Origin: Corynebacterium meitnerae
GTDB lineage: Bacteria; Actinomycetota; Actinomycetes; Mycobacteriales; Mycobacteriaceae
Length of the DNA stretch: 64,000 bases
Reading direction: 5' to 3'
NCBI RefSeq assembly: GCF_027570075.1
Contig: NZ_JAKMUS010000006.1
Coordinates: 1 to 64,000, forward strand
This document shows positions 9,110 to 18,137 of the stretch, piece after piece (positions within the stretch are counted from its first letter, which is position 1; each line of letters starts with the position of its first letter). The notes beneath the pieces were generated by a model, which was given only the letters and a program-made list of their open reading frames with translations, was not told where the DNA came from and searched no databases. The translations under genes and the position numbers were made by a program.

Positions 9110-9672
9110 GGCATCTCCTTTGCCGGGGGTGCGGGCAGCACGTTCACTTTCACCCGAGGGGTGGGGTTGAGGCGCTGGACTTCGCGGTTGAGCGCGGAAA
9201 CAAGACGGCCAGCGAGGTTCTCCGAACCGTCGTCCACAACGTTGACCGTGAGCTTCCGGCGACTGGCGCGCGAGGTGATGCTGGTTTGTCCGAGTTCGGA
9301 GCGCACAGCGGCGGTGGACTTGCGGGCAATGTCCACCGGACGTACCCAAATGGAGGACGTAGGGGAGACCACCTGTACGTGGCGCCGCGGTCGCGGCTTG
9401 CACGCAGAAACGATGAACCACAGGCCCACGAGCACCATGAGAATGCCCACAGCCGCACCCGTGCCATCAACATTGGCGGAGCCAATCCATGCGAAGACCG
9501 AGCGCATCCAGGCGTTGTGGGGGATGTCCCCCTGGTAGCGGTACCACAGGTCCCGGCCGATCACGCTGGCTAAACCAAGAAAGAACAGGCCAAGTAGAAC
9601 AGTGAGCCACCGCACGAAGGGGTTGCCCTTCGGCTCTGCGCCGGGGGCAGGGGTCTTGGGGTTGTCTGCCAT
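9106..9672 (-). CDS. DUF6286-like membrane protein of the Asp23 operon
   Basis: A 188-residue protein with a hydrophobic helix at about residues 22-42 (WLTVLLGLFFLGLASVIGRD), a second at about 70-95 (GTGAAVGILMVLVGLWFIVS), then a basic C-terminal domain. This organisation matches actinobacterial proteins that sit between Asp23 and AmaP genes (DUF6286). It starts two bases before the stop triplet of the upstream gene and overlaps the AmaP-like gene by four bases, so the two are translationally coupled. The biochemical role is unknown. Confidence 0.65.
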   Translation of the reverse strand: MADNPKTPAPGAEPKGNPFVRWLTVLLGLFFLGLASVIGRDLWYRYQGDIPHNAWMRSVFAWIGSANVDGTGAAVGILMVLVGLWFIVSACKPRPRRHVQVVSPTSSIWVRPVDIARKSTAAVRSELGQTSITSRASRRKLTVNVVDDGSENLAGRLVSALNREVQRLNPTPRVKVNVLPAPPAKEMP

Positions 9673-10557
9673 TTAGCGCTTGTCCTTCCTGCTTGCAGCC
9701 GTCTCGGTGTAAGAATCCTCGTCCACCCGATCCGGGTCGATGCGGACCTCGCTGAGCGGCTTCGGTGCGGGCATCTGCGGGGCGGTCACCTGGGACGGAG
9801 TCACCGTAATCTGGCGCAGCGGTTGCGGCATGGGGCGCTCGACCGGTACGTACGTGGGGCGGTGTGCATGGACGGGGTCCAGGCGGCGTCGATAAGGCAA
9901 AGAGACAGGACGCAGGGCCTTTTGCTTTTCGACGTCCACCGGCCTCAACCCCACCTGCTCCGGCACCGCAACCCGGCGAGGCTCAACCGGGGGCGGAGTG
10001 ACCACGGAAGCGGGACGCACTGGCTTCGGAGCGTGGATCGAGGCGACCTTCGGCGGGGCAGGCACGTCCACGTGCCGGATCTTGTCATAGGTGGAGGAAT
10101 CCACCGTGATCGAAGTGAGTTCCTTGGCTGGCTTTGTCACGGGGGAGGTCACGCGCGACCGTGAGATCCGTAGGGGAGTAGGAGTGAGACCCACTGGGTG
10201 CCGGGCCAGATCATCGCGGGTGATGCGACCGCCGGTGCTGGGAAGCTCAGCGTCAGCCACAGCGATATTGACACGGCTGACAGCAAGGCCCGTCAGCATT
10301 TCCACGTGGGTGCCCACGGTTTGGCGCACCTCATCCGTGATTGCACCAACGGGAGCTGGGTAGTCGGTGACAATCTCAATGTCCAACGCCACCGAACTAG
10401 CTGGGCGATCAATGCGTGCATCCACGCGCGGGAAACTGCGACCAGCGAGGCCCGCGAGTTTGGCGTCCACGGCGCGCGTTCCGGGCACGGAGAGGATAGC
10501 CGCGCTTGCAACACGCGCGACTGTCTTCTCACTGATGCGGTAGGAGGAATGATCCAT
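9673..10557 (-). CDS. Asp23/Gls24-type protein with long proline-rich tail
   Basis: The 294-residue protein has an N-terminal Asp23-like domain (about residues 8-108: ISEKTVARVASAAILSVPGT, then VTDYPAPVGAITDEVRQTVG and VSRVNIAVADAEL). The remaining 180 residues are basic and proline-rich with repeated PxPV/PVxP segments and no predicted membrane span; they look like an extended, possibly wall- or partner-binding arm. The start overlaps the preceding stop by one base (TAATG). The coding DNA contains a copy of the CGTCGATAAG word at 9887-9896. Confidence 0.7.
   Translation of the reverse strand: MDHSSYRISEKTVARVASAAILSVPGTRAVDAKLAGLAGRSFPRVDARIDRPASSVALDIEIVTDYPAPVGAITDEVRQTVGTHVEMLTGLAVSRVNIAVADAELPSTGGRITRDDLARHPVGLTPTPLRISRSRVTSPVTKPAKELTSITVDSSTYDKIRHVDVPAPPKVASIHAPKPVRPASVVTPPPVEPRRVAVPEQVGLRPVDVEKQKALRPVSLPYRRRLDPVHAHRPTYVPVERPMPQPLRQITVTPSQVTAPQMPAPKPLSEVRIDPDRVDEDSYTETAASRKDKR
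9887..9896 (+). repeat. CGTCGATAAG word, copy 2
   Basis: Inside the proline-rich Asp23-type gene, read there as Pro-Tyr-Arg-Arg (CCT TAT CGA CGC). The eleventh base is G instead of C. Confidence 0.8.
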
Positions 10558-10757
10558 TATCCACGGCCTCGGCCAGATGTTGCGCTGAGGATCGTGGCTA
10601 CATCAATACGGCCATCGAGCTGAGCGCCGATGAGGCCGCCGATGCCGCCGAGCAAGAGGGTGATAAAGAACCCGAGCCAGCCACCGAAGATCAAGGCGAA
10701 GGCCAAAACCACGCCGATAATGGCGCCGAGTGCTGTCTTGTTGGAGAAGATATTCAT
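10557..10757 (-). CDS. Small DUF2273-like membrane protein
   Basis: The 66-residue product is mostly two adjacent hydrophobic helices (ALGAIIGVVLAFALIFGGWL and FFITLLLGGIGGLIGAQLDG) followed by a short polar tail ending in SGRGRG. Small two-helix proteins of this type are regular members of Asp23 operons. It is fifteen bases downstream of the gene at 10773-11114 and one base overlaps the next gene. Confidence 0.7.
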   Translation of the reverse strand: MNIFSNKTALGAIIGVVLAFALIFGGWLGFFITLLLGGIGGLIGAQLDGRIDVATILSATSGRGRG

Positions 10758-10772
10758 GCTAGATCCACGTTT

Positions 10773-11114
10773 CTACTTTGTGGGGCTGTGCCGAACGGCA
10801 TCGGCCACGATGACGTCCACGCGGGTGGAACCGGGGGCTTGGGCCACTGCGGGAACGGCGAGGACGGCTGCTTGCACGTCCCGCACCAGTTGAGGAATCT
10901 CGCGGCGCGAGGACAAGTCATAGATGAGGTGCACAGCGATGTGCACGTCTGGCCCGTCCGTGTCAAAGACCTGAAGTCCCTCAATGAGTGCGCCGGGGAT
11001 TCGGAGCACAGCATGCGCCATGCGGCCGCTGGTCAACCCCGCCACGCCATCAACGGATAGGACAGCAGCGCAGATTGCATCCGCGATGTCCTTGGTGACG
11101 GTCAGTGAGCCCAT
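10773..11114 (-). CDS. Asp23/Gls24 family protein, short paralogue
   Basis: A 113-residue protein (MGSLTVTKDIADAICAAVLS, VHLIYDLSSRREIPQLVRDV, TRVDVIVADAV) with the secondary-structure pattern and final VDVxVxD strand of the Asp23 envelope-stress family. The stop of the gene before it and this start are adjacent (TAAATG arrangement), so expression is coupled. It is probably one of three Asp23-like subunits made by this operon. Confidence 0.75.
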   Translation of the reverse strand: MGSLTVTKDIADAICAAVLSVDGVAGLTSGRMAHAVLRIPGALIEGLQVFDTDGPDVHIAVHLIYDLSSRREIPQLVRDVQAAVLAVPAVAQAPGSTRVDVIVADAVRHSPTK

Positions 11115-11615
11115 TTACTGTTCCAACACCTGGCCGTTGTTCGGCACTGCCTGGGCAGCCTCGTTGTCGGAGTTGTCCTCCGGCAGGTGCACATCGTGGA
11201 CCGTGACGTCCACGCGGTCCACGATCAGGCCGGTCATGCGGGTGACCGCGATGGTGATGTTCTCACGGATCGCATTAGCCAGCTCATGAATAGCCACGCC
11301 GTACTCCGCGATGATCGCCACAGCAACGCTCGCGTGGCCGTTCTCCACCGCCACGTTGACGCCCTGCTGAACGTTGGTGGAAGACGTCAGGGACTCGCGC
11401 ACAGCACCCCACATGCGGGCAGCGCCACCGCCCAAGTTGTACACGCCGGAGACCTCACGGGCCGCGATGCCAGCGATCTTGCCCACCACATTGTCATCGA
11501 TGACGGTGGAGCCGTGCTCCGTCTCCAATACGTCATTGCGCTTCTGGACGTTTGCCTCCGACGCTGCAGAGTCAGCACCCTCGTTGCTGGTGTTCTCCGG
11601 GGTGTTCGTTGCCAT
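11115..11615 (-). CDS. Asp23/Gls24 family envelope stress response protein
   Basis: The first gene of the operon and the closest to canonical Asp23: 166 residues with STVIDDNVVGKIAGIAAREV, GVYNLGGGAARMWGAV, VNVAVENGHASVAVAIIAEY and VTVHDVHLPE. The start (MATNTPENTSNEG) at 11615 has GAAAGGA six to twelve bases upstream; a longer open frame upstream is rejected as non-coding. Asp23 proteins are abundant, membrane-tethered and linked to cell envelope stress in Firmicutes; the function in corynebacteria is not settled. Confidence 0.85.
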   Translation of the reverse strand: MATNTPENTSNEGADSAASEANVQKRNDVLETEHGSTVIDDNVVGKIAGIAAREVSGVYNLGGGAARMWGAVRESLTSSTNVQQGVNVAVENGHASVAVAIIAEYGVAIHELANAIRENITIAVTRMTGLIVDRVDVTVHDVHLPEDNSDNEAAQAVPNNGQVLEQ

Positions 11616-11706
11616 TGTTGGTCCTTTCGCCGTTCTTATAAGCATCCTTGATACAACACCTGACCATCCTAGGGAGAAGTTGGGCTCACGGCTAGAGCTT
11701 GGGGCA

Positions 11707-11717
11707 CGTCGATAAGC
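11707..11717 (+). repeat. CGTCGATAAGC word, copy 3
   Basis: Left member of the inverted pair; extends as CGTCGATAAGCAAAAATGCA. Confidence 0.85.
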
Positions 11718-11850
11718 AAAAATGCAGTTTGCAATTGTGCAGCGGGGTGTGTTTGAATACTCGGGTTGCTTTAACACGGCGCATTTCTGTGGAATCCGCA
11801 GGGTGTGTCGCTGGTAGGGCGAACATGACACCTTTGCACGATGAGCTTTT

Positions 11851-11861
11851 GCTTATCGACG
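11851..11861 (-). repeat. CGTCGATAAGC word, copy 4
   Basis: Right member of the inverted pair, 133 bases from copy 3; on the minus strand it extends as CGTCGATAAGCAAAAGCTC. Confidence 0.85.
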
Positions 11862-12229
11862 AAGGACCTGCGATCGAGCACAGGCCACCAAAGAGTAGGC
11901 ACTCTCGAGACCGGGTACCGGAGAAGGGGCATGGCAAATAAACAGCGGCAGTACGCGAAGGCCACGTCAGCGCCATTTTTATGGTGCGCGTACCTCCTTC
12001 CGAGCCTGACACTGGGAATATCCCGGCGGAAGCACTGACAAGCGTTGTTTATGCGCTTGCGCACCTTCCGAAGATGTCATGGCAGTCATTCATAAGAAAA
12101 GACACTGGCGTTGGTGCCGGCCCACACCGGACAACGTTATAGAGAAACTAAAAGACAGCTAAGTTTCCACCTCTTTTGTGACGAGCGAAAGCAAGGCGCA
12201 AAACGTGGGACAGCGAGGAAGAGGTTGAC

Positions 12230-12535
12230 GTGGCGGGACAGAAGATCCGCATTCGGCTGAAGGCCTACGACCACGAAGCGATCGACGCATCCGCGAAGAA
12301 GATCGTTGAGACGGTCACCCGCACGGGTGCCCGCGTCGTTGGACCGGTGCCGTTGCCTACCGAAAAGAACGTGTACGCCGTTATTCGTTCTCCCCACAAG
12401 TACAAGGACTCGCGCGAGCACTTTGAGATGCGCACGCACAAGCGCCTCATCGACATCCTCGACCCGACGCCTAAGACAGTTGATGCCCTCATGCGCATTG
12501 ACCTGCCGGCCAGCGTCGACGTGAACATCCAGTAG
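12230..12535 (+). CDS. rpsJ: 30S ribosomal protein S10
   Basis: S10 is a 30S head protein and, as NusE, an antitermination partner. The 101-residue product ([20 protein letters not shown], ending ASVDVNIQ) is full length. It starts with GTG behind GAGGAAGAGG and is first in the S10 operon, with rplC 23 bases downstream. Confidence 0.98.
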   Translation: MAGQKIRIRLKAYDHEAIDASAKKIVETVTRTGARVVGPVPLPTEKNVYAVIRSPHKYKDSREHFEMRTHKRLIDILDPTPKTVDALMRIDLPASVDVNIQ

Positions 12536-12558
12536 GTCGTAGTAGGGAGAACTGACAC

Positions 12559-13212
12559 ATGACTAATGAGATCAAGGGCATTCTGGGCCGCAAGCTCGGC
12601 ATGACCCAGATCTTCGACGAGGAGAACCGGGTTGTTCCGGTGACCGTCGTCGAGGCTGGGCCGTGCGTTGTCACCCAGATTCGCACTGAAGAGACCGATG
12701 GCTACTCCGCCATCCAGATTGCTTACGGTGAGATTGATCCCCGTAAGGCAAAGAAGCCGCAGGCTGGCCACTACAAGAAGGCTGGCCAGAACCCGCGCCG
12801 CCACGTCGCTGAGATCCGTATGGATGACACCTCGGCGTACGAGCTCGGCCAGGAAGTGTCCGTCAATATCTTCGAGGGTGACACCTACGTTGACGTTGTT
12901 GGCACCACCAAGGGCAAGGGCTACGCAGGCGCTATGAAGCGCCACGGCTTCGCTGGCCAGGGTGCCTCCCACGGTAACCAGGCTGCTCACCGCCGCGTCG
13001 GCTCCATCGGTGGTTGCTCCACCCCGGGCCGCGTGTTCAAGGGCACCCGCATGGCTGGCCGCATGGGCGGCAACCGTGTGACCACCCAGAACCTGAAGAT
13101 TCAAAGGATCGACGGCGACTCCAACCTGCTCCTCATCAAGGGTGCTATCCCTGGTGTTAAGGGCAGCCTGGTTACCGTCAAGACCGCAGTGAAGGGCGGT
13201 GCTCACGCATGA
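12559..13212 (+). CDS. rplC: 50S ribosomal protein L3
   Basis: L3 is an early-assembling 50S protein whose extension approaches the peptidyl transferase centre. The 217-residue product carries the family signatures [13 protein letters not shown] and the [20 protein letters not shown] extension with the conserved glutamine. It overlaps rplD by four bases (ATGA). Confidence 0.98.
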   Translation: MTNEIKGILGRKLGMTQIFDEENRVVPVTVVEAGPCVVTQIRTEETDGYSAIQIAYGEIDPRKAKKPQAGHYKKAGQNPRRHVAEIRMDDTSAYELGQEVSVNIFEGDTYVDVVGTTKGKGYAGAMKRHGFAGQGASHGNQAAHRRVGSIGGCSTPGRVFKGTRMAGRMGGNRVTTQNLKIQRIDGDSNLLLIKGAIPGVKGSLVTVKTAVKGGAHA

Positions 13213-13862
13213 CAAACCTGACACTTGATGTCCACACCGCTGACGGAGCCACCAAGGGCACCGTTGAGCTCCCGGCTGAACTCTTCGACCGCGAAGCGTC
13301 TGTGCCGCTGATGCACCAGGTTGTGAACGCTCAGCTCGCAGCCGCACGCCAGGGCACCCACAAGACGAAGACTCGTGGCGAGGTTGCCGGTGGTGGCCGT
13401 AAGCCGTTCCGCCAGAAGGGCACCGGCCGCGCACGCCAGGGCTCCATCCGCGCACCGCACTACACCGGCGGTGGCACGGTGCACGGCCCGCAGCCGCGTA
13501 ACTACGCGCAGCGCACCCCTAAGAAGATGATCAAGGCTGCTCTTGCTGGCGCTTTGACCAACCGTGCTCAGAACGACCGCATCCACGTGGTCGAGGAGCT
13601 CGTCCCGGGTCAGAAGCCGTCCACCAAGTCTGCACGCACCTTCGTCGAGCGCCTCACGGACCGCAAGTCGGTCCTGCTGGTCATCGGCCGTGAGGACGTG
13701 AACTCCCGTCTTTCCGCACGGAACCTGCCGGGTATCACGATCCTTGAGCCGGGTCAGCTGAACACCTACGACGTGCTCAACGCAGACGATGTCGTCTTCT
13801 CTGTGGAAGCTCTGCACGACTTTGTCAACCGCGCCACTGCAGCAGTGGAGGATGAGAAATAA
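13209..13862 (+). CDS. rplD: 50S ribosomal protein L4
   Basis: L4 lines the peptide exit tunnel. The 217-residue protein has the [20 protein letters not shown] loop segment characteristic of bacterial L4 and a matching C-terminal domain. Start and stop overlap neighbours on both sides (ATGA with rplC, TAATG with rplW), so the three are tightly coupled. Confidence 0.98.
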   Translation: MTNLTLDVHTADGATKGTVELPAELFDREASVPLMHQVVNAQLAAARQGTHKTKTRGEVAGGGRKPFRQKGTGRARQGSIRAPHYTGGGTVHGPQPRNYAQRTPKKMIKAALAGALTNRAQNDRIHVVEELVPGQKPSTKSARTFVERLTDRKSVLLVIGREDVNSRLSARNLPGITILEPGQLNTYDVLNADDVVFSVEALHDFVNRATAAVEDEK

Positions 13863-14164
13863 TGGCCAAGATTGCTAACCCGCGCGACATCATCATCGCC
13901 CCGGTCGTCTCCGAGAAGACCTACGCGCTGATGGAGCAGAACACCTACACGTTCTACGTCGACACTGACGCAAACAAGACCCAGATCAAGATTGCCGTGG
14001 AAGAGATCTTCGGCGTGAAGGTCGCCTCCGTGAACACCGTTAACCGTGAGGGCAAGCGCAAGCGCTCCCGCACCGGTTGGGGTAAGCGGAAGGACACCAA
14101 GCGCGCTTACGTGACTCTCCGCGAGGGCAGCGACTCCATCGACATTTTTGGCGGCGTCGCCTAA
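13862..14164 (+). CDS. rplW: 50S ribosomal protein L23
   Basis: L23 sits at the tunnel exit and docks SRP and trigger factor. The 100-residue product ([40 protein letters not shown]) is full length. Its start overlaps the rplD stop by one base, and rplB follows after 42 bases with a GAAAGAGG ribosome-binding site. Confidence 0.98.
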   Translation: MAKIANPRDIIIAPVVSEKTYALMEQNTYTFYVDTDANKTQIKIAVEEIFGVKVASVNTVNREGKRKRSRTGWGKRKDTKRAYVTLREGSDSIDIFGGVA

Positions 14165-14206
14165 CGGCAACGAACCAAAAAGAGTTCGATACGAAAGAGG
14201 AAAATT

Positions 14207-15043
14207 ATGGCTATTCGTAAGTACAAGCCGACAACCCCGGGTCGCCGCAACAGCTCTGTTTCCGAGTTCCAGGAACTTACCCGTTCCACCCCGGAAAAGT
14301 CCCTGCTGCGCCCGCTCCCGAAGAAGGGTGGCCGTAACACCCACGGTCACATCACTACTCGTCACCGCGGAGGTGGCCACAAGCGCCAGTACCGTGTGAT
14401 TGACTTCCGCCGCACCGACAAGGACGGCGTGCCGGCAAAGGTTGCTCACATCGAGTACGACCCGAACCGCACCGCCAACATTGCTCTGCTGCACTACGCA
14501 GACGGTGAAAAGCGCTACATCATCGCGCCGAAGGGACTGACCCAGGGCACGATCGTTGAGGCAGGCCCGAACGCCGACATCAAGGTTGGCAACAACCTGC
14601 CACTGCGCAACATCCCGACTGGTACGACGATCCACGCTGTGGAGCTCAAGCCGGGCGCTGGCGCCAAGCTGGCTCGTTCCGCTGGTGCTTCCATCCAGCT
14701 TCTGGGTAAGGAAGGCTCCTACGCAGTTCTGCGTATGCCGTCCTCCGAGATCCGTCGTGTGGACATCCGTTGCCGAGCAACCGTTGGTGAGGTCGGCAAC
14801 GCCGAGCAGATCAACATCCGTTGGGGCAAGGCCGGCCGTATGCGCTGGAAGGGCTGGAGGCCCACTGTCCGCGGTGTTGTCATGAACCCGGTTGACCACC
14901 CGCACGGTGGTGGTGAGGGTAAGACTTCCGGTGGTCGTCACCCGGTGTCCCCGTGGGGCCAGAAGGAAGGCCGTACCCGCAACCCGAACCGTTATTCCAA
15001 CAACATGATCGTGCGCCGTCGTCGCCCGAACAAGAAGCGTTAA
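14207..15043 (+). CDS. rplB: 50S ribosomal protein L2
   Basis: L2 supports peptidyl transfer and subunit joining. The 278-residue product has the conserved [20 protein letters not shown]-terminal block and the [20 protein letters not shown] region holding the essential histidine. Length and order (rplW-rplB-rpsS) are normal. Confidence 0.99.
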   Translation: MAIRKYKPTTPGRRNSSVSEFQELTRSTPEKSLLRPLPKKGGRNTHGHITTRHRGGGHKRQYRVIDFRRTDKDGVPAKVAHIEYDPNRTANIALLHYADGEKRYIIAPKGLTQGTIVEAGPNADIKVGNNLPLRNIPTGTTIHAVELKPGAGAKLARSAGASIQLLGKEGSYAVLRMPSSEIRRVDIRCRATVGEVGNAEQINIRWGKAGRMRWKGWRPTVRGVVMNPVDHPHGGGEGKTSGGRHPVSPWGQKEGRTRNPNRYSNNMIVRRRRPNKKR

Positions 15044-15059
15044 GAGGAGGTAACTTCAT

Positions 15060-15335
15060 ATGCCACGCAGCCTGAAGAAAGGCCCGTTCGTCGACGAGCA
15101 CCTCCTCAACAAGGTGGACGCTCAGAACGAGGCTGGCACCAAGCAGGTCATCAAGACCTGGTCTCGCCGCTCGACCATTCTCCCCGATTTCATCGGTCAC
15201 ACCTTTGCCGTCCACGATGGACGCAAGCACGTGCCGGTGTTCGTGGATGAGTCCATGGTCGGCCACAAGCTCGGCGAGTTCGCACCGACCAAGACCTTCA
15301 AGGGTCACGTTAAGGAAGAGAAGGGGCGTCGATAA
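15060..15335 (+). CDS. rpsS: 30S ribosomal protein S19
   Basis: S19 contacts 16S rRNA and S13 in the 30S head. The 91-residue product ([36 protein letters not shown]) is complete, behind AGAGGAGG. Its last codons and stop read GGGCGTCGATAA, a partial match to the recurrent CGTCGATAAG word that is probably incidental here. Confidence 0.98.
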   Translation: MPRSLKKGPFVDEHLLNKVDAQNEAGTKQVIKTWSRRSTILPDFIGHTFAVHDGRKHVPVFVDESMVGHKLGEFAPTKTFKGHVKEEKGRR

Positions 15336-15338
15336 ATC

Positions 15339-15695
15339 ATGAGCGACACCATCACCTCCGCACGCGCGACCGCTAAGTACGTGCGTACGTCCCAGATGAA
15401 GGCGAACCGCGTCCTGGACCTCGTCCGCGGCAAGTCCGTGTCCGAGGCCCTGGCCATCCTGAAGTACGCGCCGCAGGCCGTTTCCACCCAGGTGGCAAAG
15501 GTCGTCGCGTCCGCTGCAGCCAACGCTGAGAACAACTTCGGCCTGGATCCGCGCACGCTGGTTATCTCCGAGGCTTACGCCAACGAGGGTCCGACCATGC
15601 GCCGCTACCAGCCGCGTGCTCAGGGCCGCGCATTCCAGATCCGTAAGCGCACCTGCCACATCACCGTGGTAGTGGAAAGCCAGAAGGAGGCTTAA
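15339..15695 (+). CDS. rplV: 50S ribosomal protein L22
   Basis: L22 lines the exit tunnel with L4. The 118-residue product ([40 protein letters not shown]) is complete and includes the tunnel beta-hairpin where macrolide-resistance changes occur. It starts three bases after rpsS and four bases before rpsC. Confidence 0.98.
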   Translation: MSDTITSARATAKYVRTSQMKANRVLDLVRGKSVSEALAILKYAPQAVSTQVAKVVASAAANAENNFGLDPRTLVISEAYANEGPTMRRYQPRAQGRAFQIRKRTCHITVVVESQKEA

Positions 15696-15698
15696 ACA

Positions 15699-16451
15699 AT
15701 GGGTCAGAAAATTCACCCGCACGGCCTCCGGCTGGGTATCACTTCCGACTGGAAGTCCCACTGGTACGCCGACAAGTCCTACTCCGACTACGTCGCTGAG
15801 GACATCAAGATCCGCGAGTTCTTCAAGAACAACCTCGAGCGCGCCGGCATCGCCGACGTGGTGATCGAGCGCACCCGCGACCGCGTCCGAGTGGACATCC
15901 ACACGGCACGTCCGGGCATCGTCATCGGTCGTCGTGGTGCTGAGGCAGACCGCATCCGTCGTGAGCTGGAGAAGCTCACCGGCAAGATGGTCGCCCTCAA
16001 CATCCTCGAGGTCAAGAACGTCGACGCTAACGCTGCACTCGTTGCACAGTCTGTAGCTGAGCAGCTGGTCAACCGCGTCGCTTTCCGCCGCGCAATGCGC
16101 AAGGCAATCCAGTCCGCAATGCGTCAGCCGCAGGTCAAGGGCATCAAGATTCAGTGCTCTGGCCGTCTCGGTGGCGCTGAAATGTCCCGCGTCGAGCGCT
16201 ACCACGAAGGCCGCGTTCCCCTGCACACCCTCCGCGCTGAGATCGACTACGGTCTCGCCGAGGCAGACACCACCTTCGGCATCATCGGTGTCAAGGTATG
16301 GATCTACAAGGGCGACGTTGTCGGCGGTGTCCGCGAGTCCGAGCTGAACGCTCCGGGCAACGACCGCCGTGGCCGCGGTGACCGCGATCGTCGCCCGCGC
16401 CGTGGTGGCCAGCGCCGCCAGCGCGCCGAACAGCAGAATAAGGAGGGCTAA
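15699..16451 (+). CDS. rpsC: 30S ribosomal protein S3
   Basis: S3 forms part of the mRNA entry helicase. The 250-residue protein has the KH domain ([20 protein letters not shown]) and the C-terminal domain; the last 35 residues are Arg/Gly-rich ([20 protein letters not shown]), an actinobacterial extension beyond the E. coli length. Confidence 0.98.
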   Translation: MGQKIHPHGLRLGITSDWKSHWYADKSYSDYVAEDIKIREFFKNNLERAGIADVVIERTRDRVRVDIHTARPGIVIGRRGAEADRIRRELEKLTGKMVALNILEVKNVDANAALVAQSVAEQLVNRVAFRRAMRKAIQSAMRQPQVKGIKIQCSGRLGGAEMSRVERYHEGRVPLHTLRAEIDYGLAEADTTFGIIGVKVWIYKGDVVGGVRESELNAPGNDRRGRGDRDRRPRRGGQRRQRAEQQNKEG

Positions 16452-16456
16452 GACAC

Positions 16457-16873
16457 ATGCTTATCCCTAAGCGCGTTAAGTTCCGTCGTCAGCACCGTCC
16501 GGGCCGTTCCGGCGTGTCCAAGGGCGGCAATACCATCAACTTTGGTGACTACGCTCTGCAGGCTCTCGAGCCGGCGTACATCACCAACCGCCAGATCGAG
16601 TCCGCTCGTATTGCCATCAACCGCCACGTCAAGCGTGGTGGCAAGGTGTGGATCAACATCTTCCCGGACCGTCCGTTGACCCAGAAGCCGCTCGGCGTGC
16701 GTATGGGTTCCGGTAAGGGCCCGGTGGAGAAGTGGGTGGCCAACGTTAAGCCTGGCCGCATCCTGTTTGAGATGTCCTACCCGAACGAGGCAGTGGCTCA
16801 GGAGGCTCTGCGCCGCGCAGGTGCGAAGCTTCCCTGCAAGACCCGCGTTATCTCGAAGGAGGACCTGTTCTAA
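16457..16873 (+). CDS. rplP: 50S ribosomal protein L16
   Basis: L16 helps position the A-site tRNA. The 138-residue protein ([40 protein letters not shown]) is complete. It overlaps rpmC by one base (TAATG). Confidence 0.98.
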   Translation: MLIPKRVKFRRQHRPGRSGVSKGGNTINFGDYALQALEPAYITNRQIESARIAINRHVKRGGKVWINIFPDRPLTQKPLGVRMGSGKGPVEKWVANVKPGRILFEMSYPNEAVAQEALRRAGAKLPCKTRVISKEDLF

Positions 16874-17109
16874 TGGCAGTTGGAACCCCCGCACACGAGT
16901 TCCGTGAGCTGAACGATTCCGAGCTCAACGATCGTCTGTCCGCAGCCAAGGAAGAGCTGTTCAACCTGCGCTTCCAGCTGGCTACCGGTCAGCTGACCAA
17001 CAACCGTCGTATCTCGGCGGTGAAGCGCGACATCGCACGCATCTACACCGTGCTGCGCGAGCGCGAGCTTGGCCTGTCCACCGTCCCTGGTGCTGAAGGA
17101 GCGAACTAA
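16873..17109 (+). CDS. rpmC: 50S ribosomal protein L29
   Basis: L29 is a small two-helix protein next to the exit tunnel. The 78-residue product ([55 protein letters not shown]) matches the family. It overlaps both neighbours by one base. Confidence 0.97.
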   Translation: MAVGTPAHEFRELNDSELNDRLSAAKEELFNLRFQLATGQLTNNRRISAVKRDIARIYTVLRERELGLSTVPGAEGAN

Positions 17110-17390
17110 TGGCTGACACCACCGCAAAGGCCCCGAAGGAGAAGGGTCTGCAGAAGCGCCGTCGCGGTTACGTCGTGTCCGACAAGATGGATAAGACCAT
17201 CGTTGTTGAGCTCGAGGACCGCAAGTCCCACGCTCTGTACGGCAAGATTGTCCGTACCACCAAGCGTGTGAAGGCACACGACGAGGAGAACACCGCTGGT
17301 ATCGGCGACCTCGTCCGCATCGAGGAGACGCGTCCGCTGTCTAAGGACAAGCACTTCCGTCTCGTCGAGATCATCGAGAAGGCTCGTTAA
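17109..17390 (+). CDS. rpsQ: 30S ribosomal protein S17
   Basis: S17 is an early 30S assembly protein. The 93-residue product ([40 protein letters not shown]) is complete. It ends the first S10-cluster transcript: a terminator follows, and rplN does not appear until 23,233, beyond an accessory island. Confidence 0.98.
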   Translation: MADTTAKAPKEKGLQKRRRGYVVSDKMDKTIVVELEDRKSHALYGKIVRTTKRVKAHDEENTAGIGDLVRIEETRPLSKDKHFRLVEIIEKAR

Positions 17391-17393
17391 GCA

Positions 17394-17403
17394 CTTATCG
17401 ACG
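17394..17403 (-). repeat. CGTCGATAAG word, copy 5
   Basis: Begins three bases after the rpsQ stop codon, just before the terminator stem; the eleventh base is T on the minus strand. Confidence 0.8.
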
Positions 17404-17411
17404 ATTCTCTT

Positions 17412-17463
17412 ACCCGCCCCTCCACCCAATCCTTACTGGATCGGGGGAGGGGCGGGTTCTTTT
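17412..17463 (+). terminator. S10 operon terminator after rpsQ
   Basis: ACCCGCCCCTCC (17412-17423) pairs with GGAGGGGCGGGT (17446-17457), a perfect 12-bp G/C-rich stem followed by TCTTTTG. It closes the rpsJ-rpsQ transcript. Confidence 0.9.
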
Positions 17464-17490
17464 GTGCCGCTTATCTTTAGACTGGCTCCC

Positions 17491-17537
17491 ATGTTTCGGA
17501 AGATTGTCGCCGTGGTGGCGGTGCTGTCTACCTTCGC
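17491..17537 (+). pseudogene. 5' fragment of IS-disrupted lipoprotein gene
   Basis: ATG at 17491 opens MFRKIVAVVAVLSTFA, a lipoprotein signal start nearly identical to that of the intact paralogue at 21,202 (MFRKITAVVAALASLALAGC). The frame runs into the left end of the IS1249-like element and stops at 17542-17544. Removing the element and one copy of the 8-base target duplication joins it in frame to the sequence from 20,279, recreating the lipobox LGGC. The 3' fragment is listed separately. Confidence 0.85.
17530..17537 (+). repeat. Target-site duplication, left copy (ACCTTCGC)
   Basis: The 8-base direct repeat ACCTTCGC borders the element; its second copy is at 20,271-20,278. Eight to nine bases is the usual duplication of IS256-family elements. 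Confidence 0.85.
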
Positions 17538-17590
17538 GGGTTAAGTAGCAAAAAGTGTGTCCGCTCGGCGTGTCGCCGGGTGGGCCCTTT

Positions 17591-17775
17591 TTATTGCATG
17601 GGTCCTTTCCGGATTCCTATGTTGTGTTGGTATTCGGTTGGGATAGCGTTGTCGTAGAAGGCTGGTCGTCCTGTTTCGTGGTCGGCTTTGTTGTGGTCTT
17701 CTGGGACGAGGTCGTTGACTTTGGCGAGTTGATCTTGTCCGTAATTGCACTGCCTGGCGTGAGGTTACCCTCGTT
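17591..17775 (-). pseudogene. Detached 3' end of the IS1249-type transposase gene
   Basis: Between the left terminal repeat and the IS3 insertion, the minus strand holds an open segment ending at a TAA at 17,591-17,593 and reading ...DLVPEDHNKADHETGRPAF, YDNAIPTEYQHN. The PTEY-type ending resembles the C-termini of IS1249-family transposases. The join to the main part of the gene appears to need one more frameshift, near 17,715, so the gene may have been decaying already. Assignment is by position and weak similarity. Confidence 0.5.
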
Positions 17776-17828
17776 TAGTGGACACCCAACTTGTACGGAT
17801 GTTGTGTCCGTAGGAGAGGATGTTCATT

Positions 17829-18137
17829 GTGAGCCAACAACGCAAGAAGTACACGCCGGAGTACCGGCGTGAAGCCGCGAATCTGGTGATTGAGTCGCAG
17901 CGCCCGATCGCCCAGGTGGCCCGAGAGATCGGTGTCGCCCCGGGGCTTTTGGGCAAGTGGGTCAAAAACGAGCGGGAGCGACGCGGTGCTGCTGATGGGA
18001 TGAGCGAGGCGGATCTTCGGGCTGAGAATGCGCGCCTGCGCCGTGAGCTGGCAGAGGCCCGGATGGACAACGAGTTCTTGTCAAAAGCGACAGCCTTCTT
18101 CGCCGCGAAGCAACGCGAACAGAAAAGTTCGAGCTAA
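17829..18137 (+). CDS. IS3-family transposase OrfA (helix-turn-helix)
   Basis: About 102 residues with an HTH of the IS3 OrfA type (KYTPEYRREAANLVIESQRP, QVAREIGVAPGLLGKWVKN) followed by a leucine-rich coiled coil (LRAENARLRRELAEARMDNE). GTG at 17,829 has AGGAGAGG at a suitable distance; an ATG at 17,820 is the alternative. The stop overlaps the orfB start (TAATG). An AAAAG run near 18,123 could allow the -1 frameshift that makes OrfAB in this family. Confidence 0.85.
   Translation: MSQQRKKYTPEYRREAANLVIESQRPIAQVAREIGVAPGLLGKWVKNERERRGAADGMSEADLRAENARLRRELAEARMDNEFLSKATAFFAAKQREQKSSS

Larger units (their letters stand above)
11616..12229. promoter_or_regulatory. Spacer between Asp23 operon and S10 operon
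   Basis: No gene is supported in these 614 bases; the short open frames present have no recognisable features. The striking content is a pair of CGTCGATAAGC words in inverted orientation (11707-11717 and 11851-11861), each followed inward by AAAA and, slightly further, TGCA. The region must hold the promoters of both divergent operons. Confidence 0.5.

Noticed and set aside
11699..12038. Small open frames (up to 80 codons) in the Asp23/S10 spacer
   Set aside because: No ribosome-binding sites, no conserved features, and they overlap the inverted word pair.
15327..15338. CGTCGATAAATC at the end of rpsS as a copy of the recurrent word
   Set aside because: It matches only nine bases and spans conserved Arg-Arg codons and the stop, so it is explained by the gene.
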